A stretch of 64,000 bases of DNA from Numida meleagris (GCF_002078875.1 NC_034410.1:103670138-103734137); one strand, 5' to 3'. Shown: positions 25,601 through 39,639, counted from the stretch's first letter. The notes: a model not told the origin generated them from the letters alone. A program made the numbers and translations.

Positions 25601-28600
25601 CATGTTCCGGAAACTACAAAACTGCTATGAGGTGAAGTGTTCTTTTAGTTTTTCTTGATAATCTTAAGGTTCCACCTACAGTGTTCAGGTAAGATTTAAC
25701 CCAAAGATTTAACCCTATTTCAGATTCTCCCTCTACCAAGCCTCATCTTTTCTTTTCCCCAGCTTCTAGAACAGAGCTCAATAAAGTTCAGCTCTTTGAA
25801 AATTATTTAGTAATTATTTTCCATTCCTATCCTTCTGCACAGTTAATGTGAATATATTTAAGAATTCTTCAGTCAGATAGCAACACAGACAATTGTTGCA
25901 AACAGTGTTTGGTTTCAGACTATTATATTTTTCAGCTAAAAGTATGGGCATTTCACATGTATGTTTTTCAATTGTGCAGTATTTCCACCTGCAGGACAGA
26001 GGGCACTGCCAGCATTTCAGAATCTGACCTCTTTCTGACTGATACCGTTAGAAGGTTGTTTGGGCCAGCAAAGCAGAAAAGCAAAAGCAAAACCAAACTG
26101 CATTTCTGGGTCTAACTGGGAGGTCAGAAATTTAAAACATTTAATAACCCGTAAAAAAAGATTTATAACAAATAGATCTGTAAATACTAACTGATAAAAA
26201 AGCCCCTTCCACATGAATCTGAAACATATATATTTTCTAAACTGCTGGTGTTATTACAAATATTAGAGAAGGCTGACCTGTATTTTTCTCTATGCTTTTC
26301 TTCACAGTTCGTCTCTGTTTGATTTCTCTTCTTGCAATGAAATCACAGTCTTTTACCACTGACAAGCCTGTGTAATTATCATGTTATGAAAACAGACTAT
26401 AGATGAAAGCGAAATGGAAAAAGAGGGATAAATGTGCTGGTTGCATGAGTGCTGTCGACAAATAACTGCTAGTCTTCATTTTTATCAGAAAAAAAATGTA
26501 AAAGGCTCCCCTGGTGTGCGAAGGGTGTTCTTTAAAAAAATAAGCTAATTTTAGCATCTCCTAAGTCAGGAATTCTTTTATGTTTCTATCTACTACTTGC
26601 TGAGAAATATAATACAAAGATGAATTTTCACTCCATTTCTATTTTTTTTTGTCTCACTATATATTGTTTATAAACAAATAATACAGTACAACCTTTTATA
26701 AGAAGGCTTCATCCTGAATAGGATATAAAGCACACATAGACTGAATGTACAGCAGCTTTGTAAGAAGTTGTGAATACCGAAAAGAGTTTACTTGAATATC
26801 TTGAAAAAAGAAGGCAAACATGAATAATCTTGGTCATATTATTTGTGGTATTTTGCAGAACAGAATCGTATTTCAGAAGAAGCCTTCTCAATACCTGGTG
26901 GACAATTTGGGGAAAAAAAAAAAAAAGATTCCTTATTACAAAAAAGTTACACTAATTGCAAATATCCTCCAAATAATGTACACTTTCTGCTGTTTATTTT
27001 TCCATTAAATTAAGCATATTATTCTTTCAGCTGCATCTCTACCTACCTAAGCCCTGTTTCAGATATTCAGCCCCAAGAGTATACTTTGTGATCTGGACTT
27101 AAACGCCAATTTGTTGTCATCTCAGTTCATACTTCACTACTAGGCATAGATACACAGCCAGGAGGAAGGAGGAACCATTAGGTGGAATTCACCGTGACAT
27201 GAGGTTGGAAAGACTGAGATGGAAGTGGAAGAGCCAATAAAAACCTCTGCATTTTTCTGCATTTTTCAGCTAAACTAATATCTTGGGACCACTAGAATCA
27301 AAGGTAATCACTAGATATGAAAGCAAAACATGAACATCTGGATTAAATATTGATACACAGAGGGGACCAGGGTAAAATTTTTCATTACTTGTAAAGGAGT
27401 CATTATTTTACCTTGGTGTTCATCCTTTGTGGAGAAAAATTGTTGTGGCAATGTGTTCTGTATTGTATGGATAACTAATGTGATATGGGTCAAGGAATTT
27501 CTGTGTTTTGCATTTAGCCAATATGAAGACAGAAGTTCGTGGATTAAAAATTGATGTAAGAAGGACCAGATTTTACAATTGCAAAAGACAGGAATGATTT
27601 GAGATCTGTGCCCTTTTCTGAATCTGTTTTCAACCTTCAGCTGCTCTATTTCTTTTTTAAGAATTGTTTTGGCATTTTCTCTTGGGGATTGCCATAAATT
27701 AGATATCCTGGTGTTAACTTTAGCCAAAGGACATGAGAAAAGATGTAAATTGTCATAAAATAGGTAATTATGCTTCGTGCACTCCCTGATTATACCTTTT
27801 TAATTGAATGGTCTAGCTGAAGGAAAGACCATAGTTAATGGAATAAAAAACCATAATATTCTGCACATGTATTAGACTTTGCATCTTCAAAGTGTTACAT
27901 AAATTAATTAATATAACAATTTTTCTAATGCCTTTTTTTTTTGTAACAGGACATATTAATGAAAGACAGTGTCAGCACACGGGTTGGTTATCTATGTCTG
28001 TGTTAACTAAGTAAGAAATAATAGAAAATGGTGCAAAGATATCATGTAAAGTCTGCATGGAATAAACAGCCTCTGGGTTATTTTTGGTTTTGTTTCAATT
28101 TAGCTGACAAAAATTCCCAAGCAAACAAATACGAACCAAGGGCACTCATGCAGATTATAGAACGGAGCGTGCAGGTTTGATGTCAGTATTCAGAACATAG
28201 ATCCATTAATTCACCCATTAATTATGTTTGGGTTTTTTTGTTAGTTTTACCTTTATTTATTAACTCTTTCTCTATGTATATTTACTACAAGCTTTGTCAT
28301 TTCCAACTAGGGCCTGAAACCTGGTATGGATCAGGATGTTTTTCTTTTCATTTGGGAGCACAAAGAGTTTGAGCTTCCTTATGTGCACCTTTATGCTGTA
28401 TCCTGATAGTTGTTGGTGGGGAAAATTCTCTGTGGTGATGGTACAGAACTACTGTATCACTGATAACATGGACAACATACTCATATAAAATTCCTGTTGA
28501 TGTCAATGAGAGTTTTGGGCTTAACTGAATTAGCATTCAGTCAGAAATGCTTTAACTGTCTTCCTGTTCACTAAATTCCATACAAGTCTTGTGATTGTTC

Positions 28601-29856
28601 AGTAGTCTTCACTGTAATTTATGTTCTTTGTCTTGCATTTATATTTTGGACTACCAAATTTGTCACAAAAAGCTTCAATAAATATGTAACAACTGTTTTG
28701 ATTTTGACACATTTAAACCACTTCTCTCATTGGTGTGCAGAAAGCACAGAGTGAAGTAATGACTCTAGGCTTGCTTACAGAAGAAGAAAGTATTTCTGAG
28801 TAGGAAATTTAGGCTAGCATCCTTATGTCAGTTGTACAGGCACATATTTAAGTAAAGTTTATAATATCATTTGCACTTTTGTAATTCATCTAGTTGATCC
28901 TACACTATTTGTACCTTTTAAAATAGGCCATTGTTGAAACACATACCTGCTAATGACAGTTACATTGTTCTTTAAGTCTAGCTGTTTAGATATCTTTGAG
29001 GATCTGAGTAGGAAATAGTTTCATTTTTCTGTGATTTTCTGAAAATATTTGAGACATTATTCTACTTCTTCTATTATTCTATTCTACAATAGAATGTTCA
29101 TGAAATTCTTGAAAACATTGCCATTGAGGTCTACATGGTTAGAATCAGGAAGTCAGATTTGGCAGAAGGAACATTACTTCTTGAGTTATTTTGCTAATAA
29201 CTGTAAAATACACCTCAATAAAGTCCTCCCTTTTGTTAACATCTGTCACATTTTAAAATCATAGAACAGGTTTTCCAATCATGGCACTTCATTTGTAAAA
29301 TGCTGCAATGGTGATATAGAGCATCTCAAATTAAAAAAAAAAAAAAGTTTGAACTATCCTATGTGAATTGCTTAGTTCAGAGATATTTAATATATATACA
29401 TGATTTGTGCATAGAATATGCACTTATAGGGATATAAAACAGGTATCCAAGAGTAATTTTGCTATAAAAATACAAGCAGAAAATAAGTAAGTTGCAAGTA
29501 TAACAAGCACTGTCTCCTACTCAACCACATTCTTTTGTAAAAAGATGCAGGTGTTCACCACATGAGAAGAGAAAGAATGAAAATTTTGAGAGTGCTCTAT
29601 ATGCAATAAATTTAATGCAATGTTCATGTGCACATCTGTTATGTATTGAAATGTTTTTACTAGCAAATTTAAGGAATGTATGAAGATAAAAGGACTACAG
29701 CTAAAAAGGGAGAAATGAGTTTACAGGAAACAAGATGTGAAGGTTTTCTGCTTTCAGGGAATGTAGTGATCAGTTTTAAAGCTAGTGGAAAAAGTAGGGT
29801 CATTCTAGAAAGATGTATGCAGAGGGTAGCTTCTTTTGACTATACTACATTCACAT
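22673..29856. other. Unique AT-rich non-coding DNA
   Basis: No gene or clear transposon is seen. The longest frames are 145 codons at 24529-24966 (+) and 138 codons at 27311-27727 (-), neither resembling a known family. An 11-bp perfect inverted repeat (25562-25572 and 25610-25620) with a tRNA-like box A word between the arms, and short A runs at 26911-26924 and 29333-29346, are the only structures noted. Confidence 0.55.
25562..25620. repeat. 11-bp perfect inverted repeat (hairpin)
   Basis: TTTGTAGTTTC at 25562-25572 is exactly complementary to GAAACTACAAA at 25610-25620, leaving a 37-base loop. The loop contains AGTGTAGTGG, a word found in the D-arm/box A of vertebrate tRNA-Val. There is no tRNA-like T-arm after it, so it is not called as a tRNA. 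It may be a hairpin-forming element or a decayed tRNA-derived fragment. Confidence 0.5.
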
Positions 29857-29857
29857 T

Positions 29858-30106
29858 ATCATAGAATCATTAAGTTTGGAAAAGACCTCTGAGGTCATCC
29901 AGTCCAACCATCAGCCATCTCCACCATGATCACTAGCCATGTCCCTCAGTGCCACATCCACACGTTCCTTGAACACCTCCAGGGATGGTGAATCCACCAC
30001 CTCCCTGGGCAGCCTGTTCCAATAGCTCACCACTCTTTCTGAGAAGAAATTTTTCCAAATATCCCACCTGATCCTCCCCTGGTGCAACTTAAGGCCGTTA
30101 CCTCTG
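29858..30106 (-). mobile_element. CR1 LINE, 3' tail fragment
   Basis: This is an antisense CR1 of about 250 bp. The 3' end at 29858 reads ATCATAGAATCATTAAG, antisense to the CR1 tail and terminal repeats. It is followed by the antisense 3' UTR (AGGTCATCCAGTCCAACC) and the ORF2 C-terminus (antisense of the [14 protein letters not shown] and LFRMARW-type coding region, with the TGGTGCAACTTAAGG word near 30081). It is 5'-truncated near 30106. No frame is kept. The sequence differs clearly from the near-identical pair at 20.9 and 42.4 kb but is related to the 57-kb subfamily. Confidence 0.88.
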
Positions 30107-33100
30107 ATTCTATGCTTCAGCTGAATTGACTTGATTCCTTATATTGGAGATTTTATCTTGTGTGTAGGTTTGGTATCAGCAGGCAGGAAGTATCTGAAGA
30201 TTCTTTCTGGAACTCCATTAAAAGCCATGTAATTTTTTTCAGAACACCCTCCCTGTTTCCTCCCATGCCTACTGCCTTTTTAAAGACTAATATTCTTCTC
30301 ACCATTACTTGAAAAGGCACACTACAGACAAAGTAACATGACCTCCTATGCATGCATGGCCAATGCCAGAAATGATATTTTGATTTAAAAGCTATGGTAT
30401 GGATGAATAATATAAAACTGCAGTGATTTTTTTTTTTCCCACAGATTAGAAACTCAGTGAAAGCCTTTGCAGTTGCTAGGAATTTTTCTTTAAATATGAC
30501 AGATTTTGAATCAGATCCAGATTGTTAAAAGGGACATTTCCCTGGTTCTCTCTGGAACTCCTACAACTTATTTCAATAGAGAAAAGTGTAATTTTTATTT
30601 CAAGTGAAGAATTGCTCCTACTCAGGTACTAGTATTTTCCATCCTTTTCATTATGTATGAATTCTAAAAAAGCAACCCTGAAATAACTAGTAGAAAAATA
30701 CAGAGAAAAGCGCTCATGACTTCAAACTGTTTTCCAGGTAGTTTAAACACACGAGGACAGCACAACAAACTCTTCATTGACCTATTCTGTGAACATACAC
30801 AGCTGAAGTCTGCAAGGTATGCTAACAGAATATTCCTTGTAGCTTTCAAGAAGAAAGAGCGCTTTATGACCCCAGGTTTTTACATTTTCCCATTATGTAG
30901 ATTGACTGTTTTGATAGGCTGAGGTGACTGATGATAGCTGAGTCTCAAGGTTGGAATGAATCTGATTGTCTGTGAATTGGTAGAGAAATGAATACTCAAA
31001 GCAATTGTCAGTTACATTATTGGCATTGCCTAGCTGAAAATCAACTAAAACTTTGAAGCAGTTAATAATTTTGAGAATGGTCATTGAATGACAATATCGG
31101 CAAAATTGAAATGATAAAGAAACTAAAATACAATAAAAGAAAAGAAAACACTGTAATAATAAAAAGCTGGATATTGTCTTTCTTATCAGTTTCATTTTGA
31201 TTGTTTAGTTCTGAAAGGAGATGAAATGAACTGATCTTTCTTGCAGTGGAGAAAATGTCGCAGGCATCAGCTACAGGCTGAGGTCACACCGAATGTGATA
31301 GACATTCACAAGGAAGCCCATTCCTTTAGGGAAGCTGTTTTACCCATACTGTATTTCATAATGTGTTAAGTGACAAATTTGAGTTTGTTGTAAAACTGGC
31401 AACATGTGTGAAACAGTCCTGATTTGGAGATGTAAGCCCCAAAAACAAGGTACGAGATATACTCTGGTCTTCAGTGAGATTGTGCATATATCATCACATA
31501 TAAACCAGTGAGACGTCCTCTGGGCTAATATTGATTTGGGATGATATATCTATACACTGTGTTGCATATTCATGTAGGATTACTGATTTAGCATTAATAT
31601 ATTGGTCTGAAAGTTGCAGTGATTTAGGAGTAATTAAAAAAACGCAGCTGTAGGAGCAGTATGGATATGTGTGTGAGGTAATCACACACTCTTCCAGTTT
31701 AATTTGCCACAGAATTTGAATCAACACCAGCCCTTTAGATAAAGATCTGATCTCAGTCTTTGTGATAGATTAGTCCACAGAGAGGCAAATAATCTGTGAT
31801 TCATAACCCTGCCAGGTTCTTTAATGTTTTTGGAAGGCCAACTGTAAAATTATAATGGGATACTCAGTATTGAAAAGCTAGTTAAATAATTTTATGATGG
31901 TGGAAAAAGTGCTGAATGTAATAACAAATGTTTAAAATAAAAGCTGTTTTAATTGGTTTACCAAGATGTTTTGAAAATGAAAGTAAGGCACTGCACTCTT
32001 AAAGGGCTTCTACCCAGTAACAACCTCTTACTCTCTACTTATTAAGTTATTGAAATTCATGCTAAATGACTTGTAGAATTCCAGAGATAGAGCTTGGGTT
32101 TAAGAGAGGAAAGAGCTATTGTATCTACTGCTGAAAGCCTGTGTTTTTTTTTAAGGTTGATCCATTTGTTAGAGCAGAATTTTTGCTTATGGAAATTGCT
32201 AGAACCATTGACACATCTGCTAAATAGGGAACAATGTTTACGAGCAGTATGTGCAATTTAATGGTAATAACTGCAGTGAATTACTGTGCACTAGAATATC
32301 TTCCAAGTCTTGTATCTTTCATCACACACCTTTTTTGTGCTCAGTAATCCCTAAACTTACATAATACAGAGAAAATGGCATTCAAAGTGATCTTTATGAA
32401 CGTTTTTTGTGTTTCATAGCTTGAAGATAAGAGCTTCTGTCTGCTGTGGAAAGTCTCTGTCAACAGAATCTGCTTGATCAAAGCATCCTTTGTCAGTTAT
32501 TAGTAGAAAGAGTGAAAATCCACTAAATTGTGATTCTCTGTTATCTGTAGCATTTTCAGCTTGCAGCTTTTGCAATTTTCATGCTTTCCAAATTGTAACA
32601 ATAGTTTAACATTTCAAATATGTTTTTGGCATGCAGCTAGGAGAATATCAGGGGAAGTGTTTGTTTCTTTTCTTTGGAGAATAATTGAAGGTTTTTTTTT
32701 CTTTCTTTTTTTTTTTTCTTATTCTGTTTGTTCTGTTCTCCATGATTTCTGGTTTCTGGACTCCTATGGCATGCCAGTATGAGTTATTAACCATCACTGC
32801 TGAATGGGTCCCTGCTTAGCTCTCCTGGTAAATTAAGCCACTGTCACATTTAGGGCACTATAAAAAAACAAGCAAAGGAAAACTGAAAAACTTTCACTGT
32901 AAAAGCAAACGATTCCTGTAGACATAATTGAAAGACATGAAAAGAGTGATAATGAGACAATGTTGGACTCTTTTTTTATATCCGCCTGTTTCTGTGAAAG
33001 GTATCCTTCCAGTATCCTCTCATCTCTCCTAAATTATTCACTCTTCATTTTAAAAATCTGAATATAGTGTATTTTCCCCTTCCTATTTCCAATATTTTTA

Positions 33101-33479
33101 AACAATTGAATCATTCGAGTGACTGACTTCCTCCACTATGCTTCATTAAGTAATTGAGTTAAATTGATTCAAAATAAAGTGACACACTTTATTTCACAAT
33201 GATTGGTTTGAATCAACATTTACCTTTTTTTTCCATTGCCTCTTTATCACACACTTTTTCTCTTCAATGTTCGCAGAGTTCTTTTATTGTCTTTAGCAAG
33301 GCAAGTAGTGATCATAGGCATTGTTTAGATATATCTGCAAAGAATACTGTGTCAGAACCTTTGTGCTTCCAGTCGGTGCTTAGAGCTGTTTTTAAAATCC
33401 TACTTACTTTCACATCACTCAAGAAAAATATCTCCAAGCTATTTCTTTCCAGATTACCTAGGAAGATTTTCCGAGAGTA

Positions 33480-33570
33480 AAAAAAAAAAAAAAAAAGAGC
33501 GAGAGAGAGAGAGAGAAAAGAAAAAGAAAAAGAGAAAACGAAAAAGAAAAAGAAAGAAAAAGAAAAGAGG
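33480..33570. repeat. Purine-rich microsatellite (A)n(GA)n(GAAAAA)n
   Basis: Ninety bases of almost pure purine on the plus strand: a run of 17 A, then GAGA repeats, then repeats of the type GAAAAA/AAAAAG. The mirror-like purine tract is of the kind known to be able to form triplex (H-DNA) under supercoiling; whether it does so here is unknown. A second A-rich patch follows at 33751-33770. Confidence 0.9.
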
Positions 33571-36480
33571 GAAGGAATTAAAAAGACACTGAAAAATATG
33601 CAGAAGCTCAATAATGTTTGTTAGAGAACAAAATAAAATTTGTAAGACTTCTAAAAAAATGTCAACTATAATGTAAGAAAAAAATAACTTCATTTTTAGT
33701 GGATAATAGAAAATATACGGGGAAAAATAAGAGGAAAATTCTTTTACCAAAGAAAAAGAAAAAAAAAAAAGTGAAGGCATTTCATGAAAAACGTTTCCAC
33801 AAAAAGTATTCAATCAAGTCTTTTTTCAGTGCCTTTCTTTATGTTTATGATTCACTGATTAACATTTTAAACCGCTGGGATTTTTTAACTGGACACCGAA
33901 TGCCTGAAATTGTGAGGATGGATCACTGTAATCACTGATTCCAGGTGAATCCCTGAACTTTAGTCCTTCATCAGCATATCAGTTATATTATCTCTGACAT
34001 TAAATTGCAATAGATGATAGCCATCAGGAAACAAATAATAAACCTGAAACCTGTATATCTATGGCACTTCTTCTTCTGATAGCTGCTGGCAACAGCAGGT
34101 TCCTTTAATAGGAAAAGTATACTTTTAAAATGTCAGTGATTGCAATCAGATTTTCTTTGAATGTATTTGCTTAATATAGCAATAGCAAAAAAAAGTAGAA
34201 GTAGAAAATCTGTTTTTATTTTCTCTTTGGTCTGAATTCATCCCAGTATCATTATAAAAACACCAATGCTTCATTGGTGAAGTTGCTCAACCAGATTAAT
34301 GTTCCAGTACTTTTTCCTGGAGAATAGATCTAGACTTATAGATTGTAATATGGCTAATGATCCATTTCTAGTCTTGGTATTGTTGGAAGATTGCTATTTA
34401 TAATTTCTTATATGCACAATGTGCATTTTAAAAAATATTACCGAGGGGGAGAATGCTACTGATGCTAATCCTTTAGTATTCAAATAACAAAACTAATCCA
34501 GTCACCAGGACTGCAGTAATATTATCTCATGCAAACAAAAGCAATTATGAACTATGATAATATATATAATCACTGTATGTCTTGTGGTTTTTTAGTATAT
34601 TTTGATTTTTCTCAGTTTTGGGAGGTTAGATATATTTCATACTGAAACTCCAAGAATCTCATTTTCTGCATGTAAGAGTGTTCACATGGATACAATTTAG
34701 GCTGAAAAGCAGACACATGTAGGCTTGTTATCACCTGAATTACATGAGTAGCCATTAGTATTAATTTTACCAAAGTCATTTTTGAATAAACTGGCAAAAA
34801 GAAATTGAGAATTTGTTCTAGACTTCATACCTCAAATTAAAAGGTTTTGAATGTAAAGCTCAGGCTAAATAGTTTTGGGAGATCTTTATAATAGCTACTT
34901 AATGAGTAACAGCTAAAATTATGGATAACTTCCATTTTTCAAAATTTATTTCTTCACAGATAAAGCTTTTGTAAATTCATAGACATTCATATGAATGAAG
35001 AGCATGGATATTAATAAATATTTATTTTTAGTCATATGGCATAGCTTTTATTCTTTTGTATGTAACATTCATAGTCTGGGAGATGCCATTTAATTAGAAG
35101 ATTTGTTTACCCACTAGTGGAGATGAAGAAAACAGAGTGTCTACTCTTCACTGAACTGTAAGAATGTCTAAAAGGCAGTCGAGAATAAAGCCAAGAAGAG
35201 GCAATCAAAAAGCAGTTCAATGCAACTTGCTAAGCATAGTTAATTTGATACTTAGCATGAGCATATCTTCCTGATGCTTATCAGTAAGGCTTTTGGTTTT
35301 TGTTTAGGGCAGTTTGTGGGTAGCTCTGTTTATAGATCCCATTCCACAGAGCAAGTGGCAATGCTGAACCAATTATCCTAGAATCCCATCAGCTTGTGTT
35401 TCTGCTGTGGATTTTGGAATGAAGCAAAGCAGAAGGTATCCCAAGGTGGACATAAACTTTGATTGTTTAAATATTTCTGATTTGTGAAGGAATGTAAGCC
35501 ACACTGCAGAGATTTGAGATACTGGTGAAGCTGAAACATGTCTGGTAAAGAAAAAGTCATCACTGGCTCTAGCTCTTTTAGGCCTCTTGAAGGTCTGTCT
35601 TTCCCTTTTACAACTGTTTAATGTCCACTGTTATTATTGATGCTACTTTCCGTCCCATGGTGCAGAAGCTTCATCTGAACAGAACAAACCTCAAAGGGCA
35701 GTTGCCCTGAGGACATGGTAGAGTAATAAGATGCAAGCAGGAGAAATACGGAATATGAAAGTAATGGTGACACGATAAACTCCTGTTAGATCAAAGACAG
35801 AAAGGCAGATTGCCCTTAGGACAAGGACACACACTTGCAAAATGGCATACTTTGTAAATTAGATGAAAAATAATATAGGAAAAAAAACATCTGTTCAGTG
35901 AAGAGCAAAAGCAGGGAGGTCTGGTTGGTTGTGTGACTGACTGAAGGAAAGTTACATTGATAAGGTCTGTGCATTAATAGGCTGAAACAGAGAACACAAA
36001 TTACGCTAATGAATAATGTATATAACGTGTTTGTTAACTTTATGTGTTCACAGGATTTTACAAACATTAAATGAGTCACAGAACTGTATTGCAAAGGCTG
36101 AGGTCTGTAATTGTAGAAATGTGTGGCTGAAGGGGATATCTGAAGGTTATCTAGATTATTTTTTCTGTAGGAGGCAGAATCAGTCATACTCAGATTACAC
36201 CAGCAACATTTTTATAATTTTCTTAATTGTATCTAATATGTCCAGTGAAGGAGATTCTGTAGCCACCTTGGGTTGCTATTCATGATTTTCATTGTTGTCA
36301 TAATTAAAATGCTTTTCCTAATACTGGCTTCATTGTGTGTTGTCTTAATGAAGACAGTTTAATTTCCTGAAATGTCCTGAATGTACATTATTCTTCTTAT
36401 GGCTGAAAAACTGGCTGAGTAGAATGAGTCAACAAGGAAGGTGGATTTACTTCAAGGACATGGAAGCAGCACTTTGCTCT

Positions 36481-36516
36481 GTTGCTAAATATAAAAATGT
36501 TGCTAAATATAAAAAT
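36481..36516. repeat. Exact 18-bp tandem duplication
   Basis: The unit GTTGCTAAATATAAAAAT occurs twice, back to back, with no mismatch. Exactness suggests a recent replication-slippage duplication, likely polymorphic. Confidence 0.9.
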
Positions 36517-38768
36517 TATAAAAAAGGCCAGATTGGTCTTAGTATATATACTTTTTATTACTCTCCTAAAGACTTTTATACACTTTTGAGCATGATCTGA
36601 CACAAAAATATATAGTAAGTCTTTACTAATTATTCAAGAAACATAATACATGGATGATGTATGAAGTAGCCTTACACTGATACGTGCAATATATGATGAA
36701 TTCACTGTCTTCCTTCACAAAGCAGAATCTGCTGTATCTAGGCAGAGCAAAAGATATTCTTCCTAGGATTAGCCTTAAATAATCAATGAGTGTACAAGAG
36801 AAGAGATTCTGCCCCAGACAGTTCCAAGACTCTTACACATGGAATTCTTGTCTCCCACCATGAAGTCACTGCTTAATGTATGCTAGGCATACAGCTTTAT
36901 TGTGTCCTACTGTGCATATTATATCAAACATGGTGATCTAATAACAATTAGGGACTTCAGTCTTTGGATAATTTAATTCATCACTTTGTTGCCTATACTT
37001 ATGTTTATCAAAAAGTAAGAATTTTGCCATTCTGTAATTCATAGAGACAATAGAAATTTGTTAATATTATTATTATTCTTTCTTTCTTTATATTCTTGCC
37101 TTGAAAAACGCAGCCCTTCTCTAATGACTTATGAACATCCACCAGTTCAGGCTATGCAATCATAAGGAGGAGAACTTTTTTCTGACAATAAATCCATGAA
37201 CAAAATCAAAAGCAGACAGGTAAAATGGAGCTTGTTCATCTCCAGTCTTTAAATGCTGAAAAGTATCTTTCACTCCATACAGCACATAGCTACCAAAATA
37301 GATTCTATCAGAGAGAATAAAAATATTGTTCACTTCAGTGTTTTCTGTTTGTTAAAAATGGTGGCAGGAGAGGTGGCTGCCTTATAAGAAAAATAACATT
37401 TACTTAGAAAGTCTCATGTCAAGAAAAAAAAGAGGAAAAATGCTGACAATATTATTTTGTAACTATTTATTTTTTCAAGTCTCCTGAAATATATTTCTTT
37501 TCCCGTGAGTGTGACCACTGCAGAACCTTATCTGATGCATTAGACAGACTAATTTCTATGTAAGCATGCCAGTGTGTATTTTTGCATGGAAAAAATATGG
37601 TCACACTGAAACCATAATACATTTATTATTTATTAAAAAACATTTGGTTTTGTCAGTCTTATGAGCAAAGTCACTAAATCATACTCTTCAGTACATATCT
37701 GCAATCTGTATGCCCTCAATTAGCTTCCTAAAATACTTTTATCTACTGGAATATAGTAGGACTACTGTACCATTTGTTTTATTAATATTCAGAATCAAAT
37801 ATTTCAAATTGTGTGCACTGTCACTTTAAGTCATGCAAAAACATAATTACATGGTACATATAAGATAAAATTCTTTAAAATGCAAAGTTTTCATCAATTT
37901 TCATCTACTGAGCACAGAAGCAAAGCAATTTTAGTTGCTGATCTGAAATATAAGCAAAGAATTATGAATGATTTTTTTTCCAAGAGTCCACAGCAACGGT
38001 ATAGTCATCACCACCGTCAATTTGCAATGCGCTCTGCCTGACTGTAGCTACATAAATAATCAAGAAGCTGGATCAGGATGGATTTTTCTTCCACCTGTGA
38101 TCAACTATCCATCTACACATATATTTATATCACATGAATCGACCATTCCTTATCCCATGACAATGCACACAAATTGGATAGTTTCTGTTCAACAAAACAA
38201 ATAAAATTATAGTGAATGGTCCTTCCAGTCTTTAGGTTCCTTACAAAAGAATTAAAAATCAAAGTTCTGTAAAGGCAAGCTAATAGTCTTTCACAGTGCT
38301 GGAGAAATAGGAAATAAACTTATCTCAGCTACAATTCTCCCCAAATCAATACTGCCCCCGCACTTTTTGAAGTCTTCACCACCTAGGACGGCCCATCAAT
38401 CAGAAACTATTACAGAATAATGAGATGATATGTGTTTGATGAAGTTTAAAGGTCTTTTAACTTGAGAAAGAGTTGGGCAATGGTAGAGTATCATCCACCT
38501 AATTCCTTCCAGAGGGTCAAAGTTTCAATATTTTTGTCCAGAATGGAGACCTTACCTGAGATTTGCTACTCAGCATTCACACTTTTAAATGTTTGTACAT
38601 CATATACATAATTTTCCCAGCTGTATTTCTCTGAAACTTTGAAGGCAAGAGTTTTGGAACCATGTATTACATTGGTGCATAAGCTACACCTGGCACTACA
38701 AGGTGCCAGCCTCAGCTAGCGTTTCTTGGCATTATCAAGATGGCATCCAAGGAGATGATAAGGTTCTG

Positions 38769-38900
38769 TGATGTGGCTCTGGGCAGCCTGGTCTAGTGGT
38801 TGGCAACCCTGCCCACAGCAGGGAGTGGAAACTAGATAAGATTCAAGGTCCTTTTCAACCCAGGTCATTCTATGATTAATTCTATGATTCATTCTATGAT
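38769..38900 (+). mobile_element. CR1 LINE, very short 3' tail
   Basis: Begins in the last part of ORF2/3' UTR (GATGTGGCTCTGGGCAGCCTGG), followed by GTGGTTGGCAACCCTG, the CTTTTCAACCCAGGTCATT word and three copies of an ATTCTATGATT-type terminal repeat at 38868-38900. Two of the three copies are separated by short AA/C insertions. This tail type is the same as that of the fragment at the extreme right of the window (63.85 kb), indicating a shared subfamily. Confidence 0.88.
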
Positions 38901-39639
38901 ACTGCCCGGGCCAGGGGAACCTCTTCTTATTCTCTTATCTTCCCATTTATTCTGAGTTTGAGACTGTCCTCAGTGTCAGGTGTTAAAGGATTGCCAGGTA
39001 AGCACTAGGCAAACAGGTATTTCTGTCAGAATGACACTGAGTCTGACTCCAGCACATAAAATGGCTGAACTAACTCAGTTTTGGGCAGCTGGTTGATTTG
39101 GGAAGACATTACTACGCAAAATTTATAGCAGAATATGAAGAACATATTGGAGTTGCAAAGCACTGCTAACAATCTCATACAACAGAACCTGGTTTCATTT
39201 CTCAGACACTACTCTTTACCACAGTGCCTTATGGATGGGCAAGAAGAGCAACTAATTCACTCCTCAGTTGCCCTCTCTTGGAGATGCTCAGGTGGTAGAA
39301 GCACAGTTTGTGCCTGTTACTTTAAAATAAAATCCCATTTGGTGTTGCAAATGCTTTAAAAGCGTAGTCCTAGAAGTTTTCTAGATGCCCTTAAAACCCT
39401 TCCAGGCTGACATATTTAAGTGGAGGTAGGTTAATTCTCCAAATCAATATACAAGGGGAAAAAAAGTCAGCTGGTGTTTGACAACAAGATAATACAAGTT
39501 GTATGACTCCTTTCAGCCTGCTCAATTATTATGAAGGCCAGGGATTATTTAACACACTTAAGAGTTGTTAATTTTCATAGCAGTAGCTTGCAGACAGCCT
39601 AAATTAAAACAGACTGCTGCTGTGCAGTTGCTTTGGATA

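Larger units (their letters stand above)
30107..38768. other. Unique AT-rich non-coding DNA
   Basis: No gene is recognised. Frames reach 123 codons (35816-36187, minus) without known domains. Those at 33312-33813 are Phe/Ser-rich translations of the purine/pyrimidine microsatellite. Local structures are the purine tracts at 33.5-33.8 kb, an exact 18-bp tandem duplication at 36481-36516 and a 7-bp hairpin at 38690-38709. Confidence 0.55.

Noticed and set aside
27311..27727. 138-codon minus-strand frame with a charged, coil-like N-terminal part
   Set aside because: Only about 25 residues look coil-like and the rest shows no pattern. No homologue is recognised.
33312..33813. Phe/Ser/Leu-rich minus-strand frames that look like membrane proteins
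   Set aside because: They are translations of the purine/pyrimidine microsatellite and A-rich tracts.
38690..38709. 7-bp perfect hairpin CTGGCAC/GTGCCAG with 6-base loop
   Set aside because: No following T run or other terminator or RNA context. A hairpin of this size is expected by chance.
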